A stretch of 64,000 nt of DNA from JAJKIV01 sp036741775 (GTDB lineage: Bacteria; Gemmatimonadota; Gemmatimonadetes; Gemmatimonadales; Gemmatimonadaceae). The notes beneath the pieces are model-generated. The model saw nothing but the letters and a program-made list of their open reading frames with translations, was not told the origin of the DNA and did no database searches. Shown here in pieces: positions 20,841 through 29,777 of the stretch. The first letter of the stretch is position 1. Every line of letters starts with the position of its first letter. The stretch is from contig DAINRQ010000002.1 in assembly GCA_036741775.1 (NCBI GenBank), positions 90,007 to 154,006 on the forward strand, read 5' to 3'. The position numbers were made by a program, and so were the translations under genes.

Positions 20841-23267
20841 ATGCCTCCCACCGGTGCGCCGTACGGCTATCTCATCAGCCGCTCCACGAAGGACGACCGG
20901 TACGGCTTGTGGCGCTTCGACCCCGACGCGAAGCAGCCGTTCACGAAGGTACCGCTCAAGTCCGGCGCGTCATTTCCGCGTGATCACCGCCTCATCTCGA
21001 TCGGCGGCTATTTCCTCGAGTGGGGCCCCATGCAGCCATCCGCCGGGTCGCCGTACTGGAACTTCCGCCTCATCCCGTTCGACCTCTCGCATGACGATCC
21101 GCTCGGCACCACGCCGCTGCAGCACGGGCAATGGTCGAAGCTCAAGTTCTGGGGGCGGTCCCCGGACTTCGGCAACCCAACGGGCGGACACAAAGCCTAC
21201 GACACCGCCACCGAATTCCAGCTCTTGCCGCTCGGAACGTTCGCGCTGTGCTGGATCCCGACGGTCGGGCGTGGCAACTATGGGCTCTGGAGCTTCGATC
21301 CCTGTCCCACGGCGCCTGGCACCGCCGACCCGTTTCCGAGTCCGTACACCTTCACGCCGCAGGCGTCCTTCCGCGACATCGACGCCGGGCACGAGCTCAT
21401 CGCCGTCAACAACTACGTCGTCGATCGGCATCGCGCGACGTCGATGTTCCGGCTCTGGAGCGTCGACCCGCAGAACCGCGACCCACTCTCGTTCCCGGCC
21501 ATTCAGGCGGCCACGCACCTAACGATCAGGCCGAGCCACGAGCTCACCGCTGTGGGCAACTATCTCGTGGAGTGGTCGCCAAGGACGCTCAGGTTCCGCG
21601 TCTGGCAGGTCGATCCCAAGAGCCCGTCGATCCTCGTTGGGCCCGTCCGCGAAGGGACGCTGCCGTCCGGGATTGCCTCGGGCGCGTCGCTCATGGGATT
21701 CCAGCCAACGATCCCCGTGAACGACGCGAACGCGAAGGTCCCGGCGACCATTGACTACATGCGCTCGCGCGTGAAGCACGTCGTCTACTACATGCTCGAG
21801 AATCGGTCGTTCGATCACGTCGTCGGGTGGCTCCACGCGGCGAACGCCAGCGGGCTGCATTTCGTTGGCCCGGACGGACCGTACAAGGGCGCCAGCACGA
21901 AGATGTCGAACGTCGATCCCACCACAGGGAAGGCCGTGCCGCTCAGCAAGTACGAGGGTGGGAAGCTCAGCACCAAGTACGAGCTCGAGCTGTTCGACTT
22001 CGACCCGTACCACGACCTGTCCGATACGCTGCGCCAGTATTTCTGGAAGAACCGCGACGGCTACGCGAAGCGCGCGACGCCCGACATGGACGGCTTCATC
22101 TGGAACAACTCGAGCGACAAGGTCATGCAGACCTACACGCCGACGCAGCTTCCCGTGCTCAACGGGCTCGCCGGCGACTTCGCCATCTCCGACGAGTGGT
22201 TCTGCTCGCTCCCCGCGAGCACCGACGCCAACCGCGCGTTCGCCCTGACCGGTTCGTCGATGGGCGAGGCGAACAACTTCATGACGCCACCGCAGTACGA
22301 TTACTGGCCGCAGCAGCCACACCGGCCGTCCGTGTTCAAGCTGCTCTGGTGCAACGGCATCACGAACTGGCGCATCTACCACTCGACGATATGGCAGCAG
22401 TACGTGTTCACGTACCAGCTCTTCCTCGAGGGGCAGATCCCCACCGTGGATGCCGCCATGAAGGCGGGGGGCGGGAGCCTGTCGTCGTGGGTGGAGCCGG
22501 TCGAGAGCTTCTACAGCGACGCGCTCGCCGGGAACCTTCCGCAGTTCAGCTTCATCGAGCCGGTGTGGATCGGTGGGAGCGGTACGACGTCATATCACCC
22601 GGGCGCTGATCTCGTCCTCGGTGAACGCCAGCTGAACCAGGTCTACGAGTCCATCGCGAAAGGTCCGGGGTGGGAGAACACGATGCTCGTCATCACGTTC
22701 GACGAGCACGGCGGGATCTTCGACCACGTGCCGCCGCCGTACGCCGAGCGCCCGTGGCCGCACGATGTGAACGATGGGTTCAACTACGATCTCCTCGGCC
22801 CGCGCGTCCCGACCATTGTCGTCTCACCATTCATCGAACCGAAGACGGTCTTTCGCTCGACGACACCGGTGGCGTATGACGGAACCTCGTTCCTCGCGAC
22901 GCTGCTGCACTGGTGCGGGATCCCGAAGGAGCGCTGGTTCATGGGCGATCGCACGCATCACGCGCCGACGTTCGAGGGGGTGCTGACGCGCTCAGCGCCG
23001 CGCACGGATTCGCCGAGGTACACCCCTCCGTACGACAAGAACTACCCGCCGTCCGGGCCCGAAACGCCGCGCCAGACGGTGAACCACCTCGCCGAGATCG
23101 TCGCGCATTCGATCATCGTGTCGGCAACACGAGGCAAGCTGCCGCCGGCGGAGGTTCGGGATCTGTCGCATGACGTGTTGTCGAGCGCGAAGACGATGGC
23201 CGCGCTCGAGCGCCGGCTGGATGAGATCGTCAAGTCGCACAGAGAGGGTAAGCCCCTCTACCGGTAG
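20841..23267 (+). CDS. Phosphoesterase family protein (phospholipase C/acid phosphatase superfamily)
   Basis: 808 residues. The ATG at 20841 has AAGG six bases upstream; GTG 20811 is the alternative. Residues 1-290 are a repetitive beta-rich region with recurring YGLWRFDP, YGLWSFDP and FRLWSVDP motifs, which I read as a propeller-like or jelly domain. From about residue 300 the phosphoesterase domain (PF04185) begins with MLENRSFDHVVGWLH, the conserved metal site. Later motifs are DEWFCSLPASTDANR, ITFDEHGGIFDHVPPP and GPRVPTIVVSPFIEP. No classical signal peptide. Likely substrates are phospholipids or phosphate esters; I cannot choose. The N-terminal repeats are not usual for the family. Confidence 0.85.
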   Translation: MPPTGAPYGYLISRSTKDDRYGLWRFDPDAKQPFTKVPLKSGASFPRDHRLISIGGYFLEWGPMQPSAGSPYWNFRLIPFDLSHDDPLGTTPLQHGQWSKLKFWGRSPDFGNPTGGHKAYDTATEFQLLPLGTFALCWIPTVGRGNYGLWSFDPCPTAPGTADPFPSPYTFTPQASFRDIDAGHELIAVNNYVVDRHRATSMFRLWSVDPQNRDPLSFPAIQAATHLTIRPSHELTAVGNYLVEWSPRTLRFRVWQVDPKSPSILVGPVREGTLPSGIASGASLMGFQPTIPVNDANAKVPATIDYMRSRVKHVVYYMLENRSFDHVVGWLHAANASGLHFVGPDGPYKGASTKMSNVDPTTGKAVPLSKYEGGKLSTKYELELFDFDPYHDLSDTLRQYFWKNRDGYAKRATPDMDGFIWNNSSDKVMQTYTPTQLPVLNGLAGDFAISDEWFCSLPASTDANRAFALTGSSMGEANNFMTPPQYDYWPQQPHRPSVFKLLWCNGITNWRIYHSTIWQQYVFTYQLFLEGQIPTVDAAMKAGGGSLSSWVEPVESFYSDALAGNLPQFSFIEPVWIGGSGTTSYHPGADLVLGERQLNQVYESIAKGPGWENTMLVITFDEHGGIFDHVPPPYAERPWPHDVNDGFNYDLLGPRVPTIVVSPFIEPKTVFRSTTPVAYDGTSFLATLLHWCGIPKERWFMGDRTHHAPTFEGVLTRSAPRTDSPRYTPPYDKNYPPSGPETPRQTVNHLAEIVAHSIIVSATRGKLPPAEVRDLSHDVLSSAKTMAALERRLDEIVKSHREGKPLYR

Positions 23268-23571
23268 GATCTGAGAAGACCTGACGCAGATTGCGCGGAT
23301 TTCGCTGATTTCGCAGAATCGCTCTACCGGGGCGCTTACCCCTCACCAGCCGGCGTGAACGAGAATGGGGACAGCTCATTCATCCTCGTACTCGCGCTTC
23401 CAAACCCTCCTTACGGAGGGCTTCTGCGCAATCAGCGAAATCCGCGCAATCTGCGTCAGTTTTTTTCTCCGTCCCGGTAGAGGAGCTTGACGGCTGGCGG
23501 CGCCGTTCAGCTAACCGGTATAATTGGCGGACCTGACGTTCAGGGCCTCCACGAGCCACCCACCCGCCTGC
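23268..23571. other. Intergenic region with a long inverted repeat
   Basis: The gap between the phosphoesterase and the kinase gene. Almost half is made of the two repeat arms described at 23282-23461. The remainder (23320-23420 and 23465-23571) shows no gene. A plausible short upstream sequence for the kinase gene is present, but I see no clear -35/-10 pair. Confidence 0.5.
23282..23461. repeat. Inverted repeat, arms about 37 bp, loop about 105 bp
   Basis: The left arm at 23282-23318 begins TGACGCAGATTGCGCGGATT. The right arm at about 23425-23461 is its near-perfect reverse complement and runs into seven Ts. Each arm is itself built of short CGCAGATT/CGGATTTCG units. Similar DNA is scattered between genes of many soil bacteria. 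The right arm plus T-run could terminate transcription of the phosphoesterase. Confidence 0.75.
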
Positions 23572-25878
23572 ATGGAATCCCTTCGTACCGCTCTGGCGTC
23601 TGACTATCGCCTGGAGCGCGTGCTTGGGACGGGTGGTAGTGCGACCGTGTACCTCGCCGAGGATCTGAAGCACGACCGGCAGGTCGCGATCAAGGTGCTC
23701 CACCATGAGCTCGCAACCACCGTCGGCGCCGATCGCTTCATTCGAGAGATCCGCGTTGCCGCGCGGCTGACGCACCCCAACATCGTTCCCCTCCTCGATT
23801 CGGGGCGCGCGAACGATGCGCCGTACTACGTCATGCCGTTCATCGACGGCGAGGCGCTGCGCGCGCGGCTCGATCGTGGCGAGCGACTCTCGATCGACGA
23901 GGCGGTCGCCCTGGTCACCGAAGTCGCCGATGCGCTGGAGTACGCGCACGCCGCTGGCATCGTGCACCGCGACATCAAGCCCGAGAACATTCTGCTCCTC
24001 CGCGGACACGCCGTGGTCGCGGACTTCGGCATCGCGCGCGCGCTCACGCGGGCAACCGACACCGGGGTCGGGGCGACGACCACGGGTGGGATGGTGGTTG
24101 GAACACCGGCCTACATGAGCCCCGAGCAAGCCGTCGGCGAGACGGAGATCGATGGCCGCAGCGATGTCTACTCGCTGGCCATTGTGATGTTCGAGATGGT
24201 GAGCGGCACCCTTCCGTTCTCGGCGGCGACGACGCAGGCGCTCATCGCGAAGCGGTTCCACGAGCGCGCGCCGCGTCTCTCGAGCCGGATGCCGGGAATC
24301 CCTGCCGCAGTGGACGATGCCGTGGCGGCGGCGCTCGCGCTGGACCCGGCGGACCGCCCGGCCGGTGCCCTCGCGTTCGCGCGGCTCATCAACCCGAGCC
24401 GCGTCACGGGAACATCTCCGGCGATGTCGCGCCCGTCAGGCACCGGTGCGACGGACACGAGCGTCTCCACGATTCAGCGGACGCTGGGGATTGCGACCAA
24501 CCCGTCGCTGCCGTCGGTGGCCGTGCTCCCACTCACGAACCTCAGCGCGGACCCCGAGAACGAGTTTCTGTCCGACGGCATCACCGAAGAGATCATCAGC
24601 ACGCTGACCCGCCGGCGCACCATCCGGGTCGCGGCACGCGCCTCGTCGTTCGCGTTCAAGCACCAGCGTCCAAGCGTACAGGAAGTGGCCGAGCGTCTCG
24701 GGGTGAACAATGTGCTGGACGGCAGCGTCCGGCGCGCGGGTAACCGCATTCGCGTCGCGACGCAGCTCGTGGATGCCGCCACCGGCTTCCCCGTCTGGTC
24801 CGATCGCTTCGACCGGTCGTTCGATGATGTCTTCGCGATCCAGGATGACATCGCGAGCGCGGTTGCCGACGCGTTGTCGGCCACGCTGCTCCGCGACTCG
24901 GGGCCGTGGACGCGTGACGTGGTTGCGGCCGCAGCATACGAGCACTACCTGCGCGGTCGATACGCGCTCAACAAGCGCACGGAGTCAGAGCTTCGCTCGG
25001 CGGCACGTCACTTCACCGAAGCGGCCGAGGAGCAGAGCGATTACGCGCTGGCGTACGCGGGGCTTGCCGAAGCGCTGTTGTTGTTAGGCGTGTACGGGGC
25101 GCAGGCGCCGTCGGAAATGTTTCCCCTGGCGCGGGAAGCGACCGACAAGGCGCTGCAGCTCGACCCGTCGCTCGGGGAGAGCTGCGCAACCCTCGGTGCC
25201 GTGCTCGCCCTCTACGACTGGAACTGGAACGGTGCGGGAGACGCGTTCCGGCGCGCCGTTGCGCTGAGCCCGCGCTCGCCTACGGCGTGGCAATGGCGCG
25301 CCATGCATCATCTGTTGCCGAAGGGTCAGCTCGACGAGGCTCGGGTCGCGATCGACCGCGCGCGCGCGCTCGACCCGCTATCGATGGCGATCGCGACGAG
25401 CGTCGGCGTGGTCTATCACTTGACGGGCGACAGCGCCGGGGCCATCCGCGCCTTGCACCGAGCGATCGAGCTCGACGCGACATTCCCGATGACGTACTAC
25501 TTCCTCGGCGGCGTGCTTCGCGATTCGGGCGACGGCCCGGGGGCAATCGACGCCTTTCATCAGGCGATCGCGAAGTCCGGTGGGACGCCCGAGATGACCG
25601 CAGGGTTGGCGCAGGCCCACGCGCGCGTCGGGCAGCGAGACAGGGCGCGTGAGCTGCAGGCCGAGCTCGAGTCGGAGGCCGCGACGCGTCATGTCCCGCA
25701 CAGCCTCGCCGCTCAGGTGCACGCGTCGTTAGGTGAGACGGAGCTCGCCGTCCAGGCGCTCGCGCGGGCAGCGGATGCCCGCGAGCCCGAGCTCGCGCTC
25801 ATCGGCGTGCGCCCGGTCTATGCGTCGCTTCGCGGGAACCCGCAGTTCGACGCGATCCGGGCCCGGATCGGGGTCTAG
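23572..25878 (+). CDS. Ser/Thr protein kinase with TolB-like and TPR region
   Basis: 768 residues from the ATG at 23572. The kinase domain (about 1-270) is complete: GTGGSATVYLAED, VAIKVL, HRDIKPENILL, ADFGIARAL, GTPAYMSPEQ. A low-complexity linker follows, then a TolB-N-like segment (SVAVLPLTNLSADPENEFLS, DGITEEIISTLTR) and a C-terminal TPR array. No membrane segment is evident between kinase and TPR parts, unlike many relatives. It is expected to phosphorylate cytosolic targets and bind partners through the repeats. It stands alone after the inverted repeat region. The ADPENEFLSDGITEEI architecture is shared with the kinase at 52-54.7 kb. Confidence 0.92.
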   Translation: MESLRTALASDYRLERVLGTGGSATVYLAEDLKHDRQVAIKVLHHELATTVGADRFIREIRVAARLTHPNIVPLLDSGRANDAPYYVMPFIDGEALRARLDRGERLSIDEAVALVTEVADALEYAHAAGIVHRDIKPENILLLRGHAVVADFGIARALTRATDTGVGATTTGGMVVGTPAYMSPEQAVGETEIDGRSDVYSLAIVMFEMVSGTLPFSAATTQALIAKRFHERAPRLSSRMPGIPAAVDDAVAAALALDPADRPAGALAFARLINPSRVTGTSPAMSRPSGTGATDTSVSTIQRTLGIATNPSLPSVAVLPLTNLSADPENEFLSDGITEEIISTLTRRRTIRVAARASSFAFKHQRPSVQEVAERLGVNNVLDGSVRRAGNRIRVATQLVDAATGFPVWSDRFDRSFDDVFAIQDDIASAVADALSATLLRDSGPWTRDVVAAAAYEHYLRGRYALNKRTESELRSAARHFTEAAEEQSDYALAYAGLAEALLLLGVYGAQAPSEMFPLAREATDKALQLDPSLGESCATLGAVLALYDWNWNGAGDAFRRAVALSPRSPTAWQWRAMHHLLPKGQLDEARVAIDRARALDPLSMAIATSVGVVYHLTGDSAGAIRALHRAIELDATFPMTYYFLGGVLRDSGDGPGAIDAFHQAIAKSGGTPEMTAGLAQAHARVGQRDRARELQAELESEAATRHVPHSLAAQVHASLGETELAVQALARAADAREPELALIGVRPVYASLRGNPQFDAIRARIGV

Positions 25879-25938
25879 TGCCCAACGCCGGTGTGCCGCC
25901 CTTTGGCCAGACGTGCTTGGCCTTGGGTAGCCGTGGCC

Positions 25939-26364
25939 TCACATCGGCGGCCAGAGCGGCGCTACGACATCGCGCCAGGCGTAAGTCCAGACGAGGACGA
26001 TCACGACCTCAATCGCCGCCACCATGCGGCGTCGGGCGCCCCGGGCCGCGATCTCGTGCTCCGGGATCAGGATCCCGCTCGTGAAGCCGAGCCGCCGCAA
26101 CTCCGCGGCCAGCTTGAGCGTGGAGAGCCCGGTCACGACCGCGAGGGCGGTCAGGGCGAGCCAGAAATACCGGAAATGGGCGTACACGAACCCGGACCCA
26201 TACAGCGTCGCCGCGAACGCAAGCTTCACGAACCCGGTCCACGGGCGCTCTACATCGACGTCCGAGAACTTCTCACGCTCGAGGTCCTCAGCGTAGAGGA
26301 AGGTCTGCACCACCTTCCAGAGGTGCAGGCCGACGAACAGCCAAAATGAGATGCGAGGGAGCAT
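25939..26364 (-). CDS. Small integral membrane protein, unknown function
   Basis: 141 residues; ATG at 26362-26364. Four hydrophobic stretches: ISFWLFVGLHLWKVVQ at the N-terminus, LAFAATLYGSGFVYAHF, YFWLALTALAVVTGLS and MVAAIEVVIVLVWTYAW. A charged loop (ERPWTGF, PEHEIAARGARRR) separates them. I do not recognise the family. Codon use and length favour a real gene. It is followed by the kinase gene on the opposite strand (convergent, 61 bases). Confidence 0.65.
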   Translation of the reverse strand: MLPRISFWLFVGLHLWKVVQTFLYAEDLEREKFSDVDVERPWTGFVKLAFAATLYGSGFVYAHFRYFWLALTALAVVTGLSTLKLAAELRRLGFTSGILIPEHEIAARGARRRMVAAIEVVIVLVWTYAWRDVVAPLWPPM

Positions 26365-26413
26365 AGCATATGGACGCGCTTCCCCCCCCGTCCGTTACGA
26401 AACGCCTGGACGC

Positions 26414-26791
26414 TCACCTCGCGGTCGGGGCGCCTCGGGGTGATCCCGGCGGGGCCGCCTCGGTATTCTGGTCGTCTCCGGAGCGGTCAGCACGCACGTC
26501 GGCGTTGGCGATCCACATCGCAATGGCTATCACGATCGCCAGCGCGATGTCGAACAGCAGGACGATACGGCGACGCCGCACCGCCGTCAGCGTCATGTCG
26601 GCGGTGACCGCGGCGGGCATACTCGAGCTCACGTTCCGGAAAGCGGCAACGAGATCCGACTCCCGTTCAGCGACGACGTGCGTCACTCGTTTGCACCAGC
26701 GACACTCGTCGGCGTGCTCCCGAAGATGGGGCTCGCCGAGTCGATCGACCGAGGCGGTGGCAAGAACCGACAGATATTCGTCGCACGTCAT
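26414..26791 (-). CDS. Anti-sigma factor with zinc-finger (ZAS-like) motif and one TM segment
   Basis: 125 residues. The N-terminal LREHADECRWCKRV carries the H-x3-C-x2-C pattern of ZAS anti-sigma domains. Residues of about 75-97 (IVLLFDIALAIVIAIAMWIA) form one membrane segment, followed by a short tail. The start ATG overlaps the stop of the sigma gene (ATGA at 26788-26791), so the pair is translationally coupled. It should hold its sigma factor at the inner membrane. The partner gene is internally deleted, which leaves this factor without an obvious functional client in this window. Confidence 0.82.
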   Translation of the reverse strand: MTCDEYLSVLATASVDRLGEPHLREHADECRWCKRVTHVVAERESDLVAAFRNVSSSMPAAVTADMTLTAVRRRRIVLLFDIALAIVIAIAMWIANADVRADRSGDDQNTEAAPPGSPRGAPTAR

Positions 26792-27135
26792 GTCTGCTGA
26801 TCCCTGTACCGCGGATGACTCGCGAGGATGGTGCGCCGTATGGATGCACGCGCCTTGAACAGGCTGGCACGCACCGACACGTCCTTGACGCCGATGAGCT
26901 CAGCGACCTCCGCTTCGTCGGCGTCGCCGCACAGCGCGACGGCCCACCTGCACACGAGTGGCTGGAACCGGACAACGACTGTCACGAACGCGGCCTTGGC
27001 GCCGGTAGCGACGCTCGAGACCAGTGCCGGCAGCCCGCGGCTATCTGCAGGATGCGCGTCCATGCCGTGATGAGTCCTGGAGCCGTCCATGCGTTTACCG
27101 TCGGCCTCGGACTGGAGGTTCGTGGCGGCGGTCAT
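26788..27135 (-). pseudogene. ECF sigma factor with in-frame internal deletion
   Basis: 115 codons. Residues of about 50-76 match the start of sigma region 2 (AAFVTVVVRFQPLVCRWAVA, LCGDADEAE). The sequence then jumps directly to region 4: VAELIGVKDVSVRASLFKAR and ASIRRTILASHP. The rest of region 2 including the -10-binding helices, the linker, and the start of region 4, about 90-100 residues in intact relatives, are missing with the frame kept. The product cannot be a normal sigma factor. It might still bind its anti-sigma factor or DNA weakly, or be a dead gene. The upstream ATG at 27135 is the best start; ATG at residue 25 is an alternative. Confidence 0.75.
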
Positions 27136-27146
27136 CGCGAGCCGCG

Positions 27147-27614
27147 CTAGCTGTCGTGGATGGGAGCCGCCAAGGGGAGACTCAGGAACAGGTGCCCGCT
27201 CTCGGTGTAGCCGGCGCGGCCGTAAAGGCGGCGCGCCGTGTGGTTGTCCGGACCAACCTCGACGTGCAGCGCTCGGACGCCTCTCGCGACGGCCGCGGTG
27301 CGCACGACGGCGAGCAGCGCCGCGGCCACGCCTTGTCCGCGCGCCTCGGGCCGCACGTACAGGTCGTCGATGAAGCCGCGTAACCCGCCGTACTCCATGC
27401 TGAAGCACAGGGTCAGCACCGCGTGCCCGACGGCCGTGGCGCCAACCTCGGCGACCCACACGCCGCCGAGGCGCGGGTCGGCGAGAAGGGCCTCGAACGC
27501 GCGCGTCGCCGGTCCGACGGGGAGCGGGAAGTCGGATTCGGCGTAAAACGTCGTCATGAGGGCGACGAGTGTCGGGATGTCGGCCTCGGTTGCAGGCCGG
27601 ATCTGAACGGTCAT
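27147..27614 (-). CDS. GNAT family N-acetyltransferase
   Basis: 155 residues; ATG at 27612-27614, MTVQIRPATEADIPTLVALM. The acetyl-CoA loop is RPEARGQGVAAALL (Q/RxxGxG/A), followed by NHTARRLYGRAGY, the usual motif B region. A cytoplasmic acyltransferase of unknown substrate. It lies between the deleted sigma factor (12 bases) and the candidate selenoprotein (45 bases upstream) on the same strand, so co-transcription is likely. Confidence 0.9.
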   Translation of the reverse strand: MTVQIRPATEADIPTLVALMTTFYAESDFPLPVGPATRAFEALLADPRLGGVWVAEVGATAVGHAVLTLCFSMEYGGLRGFIDDLYVRPEARGQGVAAALLAVVRTAAVARGVRALHVEVGPDNHTARRLYGRAGYTESGHLFLSLPLAAPIHDS

Positions 27615-27658
27615 GGCAGGGTGTCTCGCGACGAAGGCGGTGAGTTGCCGCTCGCATC

Positions 27659-27907
27659 CTAGCTCGCCGATGCCGTCCCCCGGAGATGCGCCCGTACGCG
27701 CTCGATCACAGACGACGGGGTTGGGTACCACAGCCGGTTCGAGTCGACGACGTCGATTCCATCCACCTGAACGCGCAACTCGCCGAAGCCGCCCTTCTGA
27801 CGGCGAACCTCGAGGGTTTCGTCCGCGGCAAGCTGCGCCGCCACCCGGGCGGCGATGAAGGCTTTGCCGGGTCAGACTGGGCAGTAGTGAATATCAACGC
27901 GACGCAT
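27659..27907 (-). CDS. Candidate selenoprotein, SelW/Rdx-like, TGA at codon 12
   Basis: Reads as 82 codons from ATG 27907 if the in-frame TGA at 27872-27874 is decoded as selenocysteine (U). The start has a near-perfect ribosome binding site, GGAGG five bases before ATG. The N-terminus MRRVDIHYCPV-U-PGKAF gives a Cys-x-x-Sec redox motif after a first beta strand, as in SelW/SelT/SelH (Rdx) thioredoxin-like proteins. The remainder (AARVAAQLAADETLEVRRQK, GGFGELRVQVDG, NRLWYPTPSSVIERVRAHL) fits the second half of that fold. The frame is intact on both sides of the TGA. A SECIS-like hairpin lies just after it. Without selenocysteine machinery the gene would be a nonsense mutant; no sel genes are in the window. 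Confidence 0.7.
27836..27854 (-). promoter_or_regulatory. SECIS-like hairpin for selenocysteine insertion
   Basis: In the mRNA, CGCCGCC - CGGGU - GGCGGCG forms a 7-bp stem with a 5-base loop. The loop starts about 25 bases after the UGA, within the 16-37 base range described for bacterial SECIS elements, and a G is among its first two loop bases. It overlaps coding sequence, as bacterial SECIS elements do. Confidence 0.55.
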
Positions 27908-27916
27908 CCGATCCTC

Positions 27917-27931
27917 CCGGTTTGAAACCGG
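27917..27931. promoter_or_regulatory. Palindrome CCGGTTTGAAACCGG upstream of the candidate selenoprotein
   Basis: A perfect 15-bp palindrome (7-bp arms, 1-base centre) ending next to the ribosome binding site of the gene at 27659-27907. It could be an operator or an mRNA hairpin that controls translation start. No regulator gene adjoins it. Confidence 0.45.
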
Positions 27932-28169
27932 ACGACTGACGCCGGTCGGTTGCGAGCGAACGCCTCGAGTCGCGCTGCGAGCGGATGAGACAATAGCCCG
28001 CGCAGCGAGCGTCTGTCAACCGCTCGTCATCGTCTAGAAATCGTTAGGCAGGCGACCCGGTGATGCCGCTTACTTCTCGTCTTTCGCCTTTCGCTTCACG
28101 TCGAGGCGATGGGCGCGTTTGTAGGTCTGAATGTGCATCAATGTCGACGGCCCCGGCGCGGCGCTGACG

Positions 28170-29675
28170 CTACTCTGCCAGGCGGTACCGGCGTGAAAGG
28201 CTCCCGATCAAGGACGATGGATCCGGTGCGCTTCCGGTGGCCCGCTCGATCAACGTCGCCACCGCGTACCGCTGCCCGTGCCGATGGACCTGCTCGCCCA
28301 ACCAGTCACGCAGCGTCCGAAAGTCACCGGCCGCGAAGGCCTGCTCGAGCGGGCCGACGGCTCGCTCCGCGGCATCGAACAGCTGGGCCGCGTACACGTT
28401 GCCTAACGTGTACGTCGGGAAGTAGCCGATGAGCCCCTCGGACCAGTGTCCATCCTGGAGGCATCCGGTTCGATCGTTCGCCGGCGTGACGCCGAGGTAC
28501 CGCTCGTAGAGCTCGGCCCAGGCGCCGGGAAGGTCCGCCGCGCGTAGGTCACCTGCGAGCAGAGCGCGCTCCAGCTCGAACCGGATCAGGATGTGCAGGT
28601 CGTACGTCACCTCGTCGGCCTCGACGCGGATGATGCCCGGGGCCACGTGATTGACCACGCGACGGAACGTCTCCAGCGACACGTCGTGCAGGGCCTCGTG
28701 AAAGGCGCGCCGAAGGGGTGGAAAGAACTGCTGCCAGAACCCGTGGCTTCGTCCGACGTGGTTCTCCCACAGCCGTGACTGCGATTCGTGAAGCCCGAGG
28801 GACGCGGCCTCGCCCATGGGCGTTCCGTAGTGCGCCGGGTCCAGCCCCTGGTCGTACAACGCGTGTCCGACTTCGTGGAGCACCGCGAAGAATCCTCGTG
28901 CGAAGTTGCGCGGGTGGTACCGCAGCGCGATCCGAACGTCGCCAGGGCCGATCGAGGCGCAGAACGGGTGGTTCCCGACATCGAGCCGGCCACCCCGGAG
29001 GTCGAATCCCAGCGCGCCGGCGACGCCTTCCACGAAGAGACGTTGACGGTCCACGGGAAACTCGCGTGCGAGCACGTGGCCCGGCGCCGGTGCGAGCTCG
29101 CCGCGCAGCGAGTCGACCAACGGCACCAACTCGGCCTGCAAACGCGTGAAGAGCGCGGAGAGCCGGTCCGTCGTCATGCCCGGTTCGTAGTCGTCCAGCA
29201 GGGCATCGTACCGCGCTCCGACCCAGCCGACGGCGTCGGCCTCCTCTCGGGCCAGCGCGAAGATCCGATCGAGCAACGGCGCGAATGTGGTGAGGTCATC
29301 ACGTTGGCGAGCGTCCGCCCACACCTGCGACGCGAGCGCTGTCACCCGCGCCGACTCCTCCACCAGGTGTCGCGGGATGCGACGCTCGCGATCGTACGCA
29401 CGGCGGAGCTCGCGCACGTTCACGGCGTGCGGGCTTTCGGGGTCGTCACAGAGGGCTGACCCTTCGATGCACGCGAGCAGGTCGCCGTAGCGTACGTCGG
29501 TCCCGCGATCATGCACGAGCCCGGCGAGGAGAGCCATCTGATCCGCGCGATGCTCTACCCCACCGTGCGGCATGCAGACCTCTTCGTCCCATTGGAGCAA
29601 CGAGAGACAGGACGACAACACCGTCTCCTCGCGCGAGAGCCGGACGAGCTCAGCGTATGCGTGGTCGGGGTTCAC
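28170..29675 (-). CDS. M32 family metallocarboxypeptidase (thermostable carboxypeptidase type)
   Basis: 501 residues from the GTG at 29673-29675, with GGAGG just upstream. The zinc motif HEVGHALYDQG and the downstream LHESQSRLWENHVGRS (third ligand region) are family signatures. The C-terminal block GCLQDGHWSEGLIGYFPTY is characteristic too. Length (about 500) is normal. It removes C-terminal amino acids from peptides in the cytosol. The frame extends far upstream of the start without similarity. It is divergent from the ATP-grasp-like gene. Confidence 0.95.
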   Translation of the reverse strand: MNPDHAYAELVRLSREETVLSSCLSLLQWDEEVCMPHGGVEHRADQMALLAGLVHDRGTDVRYGDLLACIEGSALCDDPESPHAVNVRELRRAYDRERRIPRHLVEESARVTALASQVWADARQRDDLTTFAPLLDRIFALAREEADAVGWVGARYDALLDDYEPGMTTDRLSALFTRLQAELVPLVDSLRGELAPAPGHVLAREFPVDRQRLFVEGVAGALGFDLRGGRLDVGNHPFCASIGPGDVRIALRYHPRNFARGFFAVLHEVGHALYDQGLDPAHYGTPMGEAASLGLHESQSRLWENHVGRSHGFWQQFFPPLRRAFHEALHDVSLETFRRVVNHVAPGIIRVEADEVTYDLHILIRFELERALLAGDLRAADLPGAWAELYERYLGVTPANDRTGCLQDGHWSEGLIGYFPTYTLGNVYAAQLFDAAERAVGPLEQAFAAGDFRTLRDWLGEQVHRHGQRYAVATLIERATGSAPDPSSLIGSLSRRYRLAE

Positions 29676-29777
29676 GATCCTCCGCGTCTGGTGCGATGTG
29701 GTTGATGCCCGAAGCCCCGGTCGTAGAATCAGGCGAAAGATGTCACCTCTCGGACGTCGCGCCACGGCGGAGACCTC

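Noticed and set aside
26788..27657. A 289-residue protein as the sigma factor
   Set aside because: Only the last 115 codons match sigma motifs. The upstream part is antisense or out of frame to the GNAT gene.
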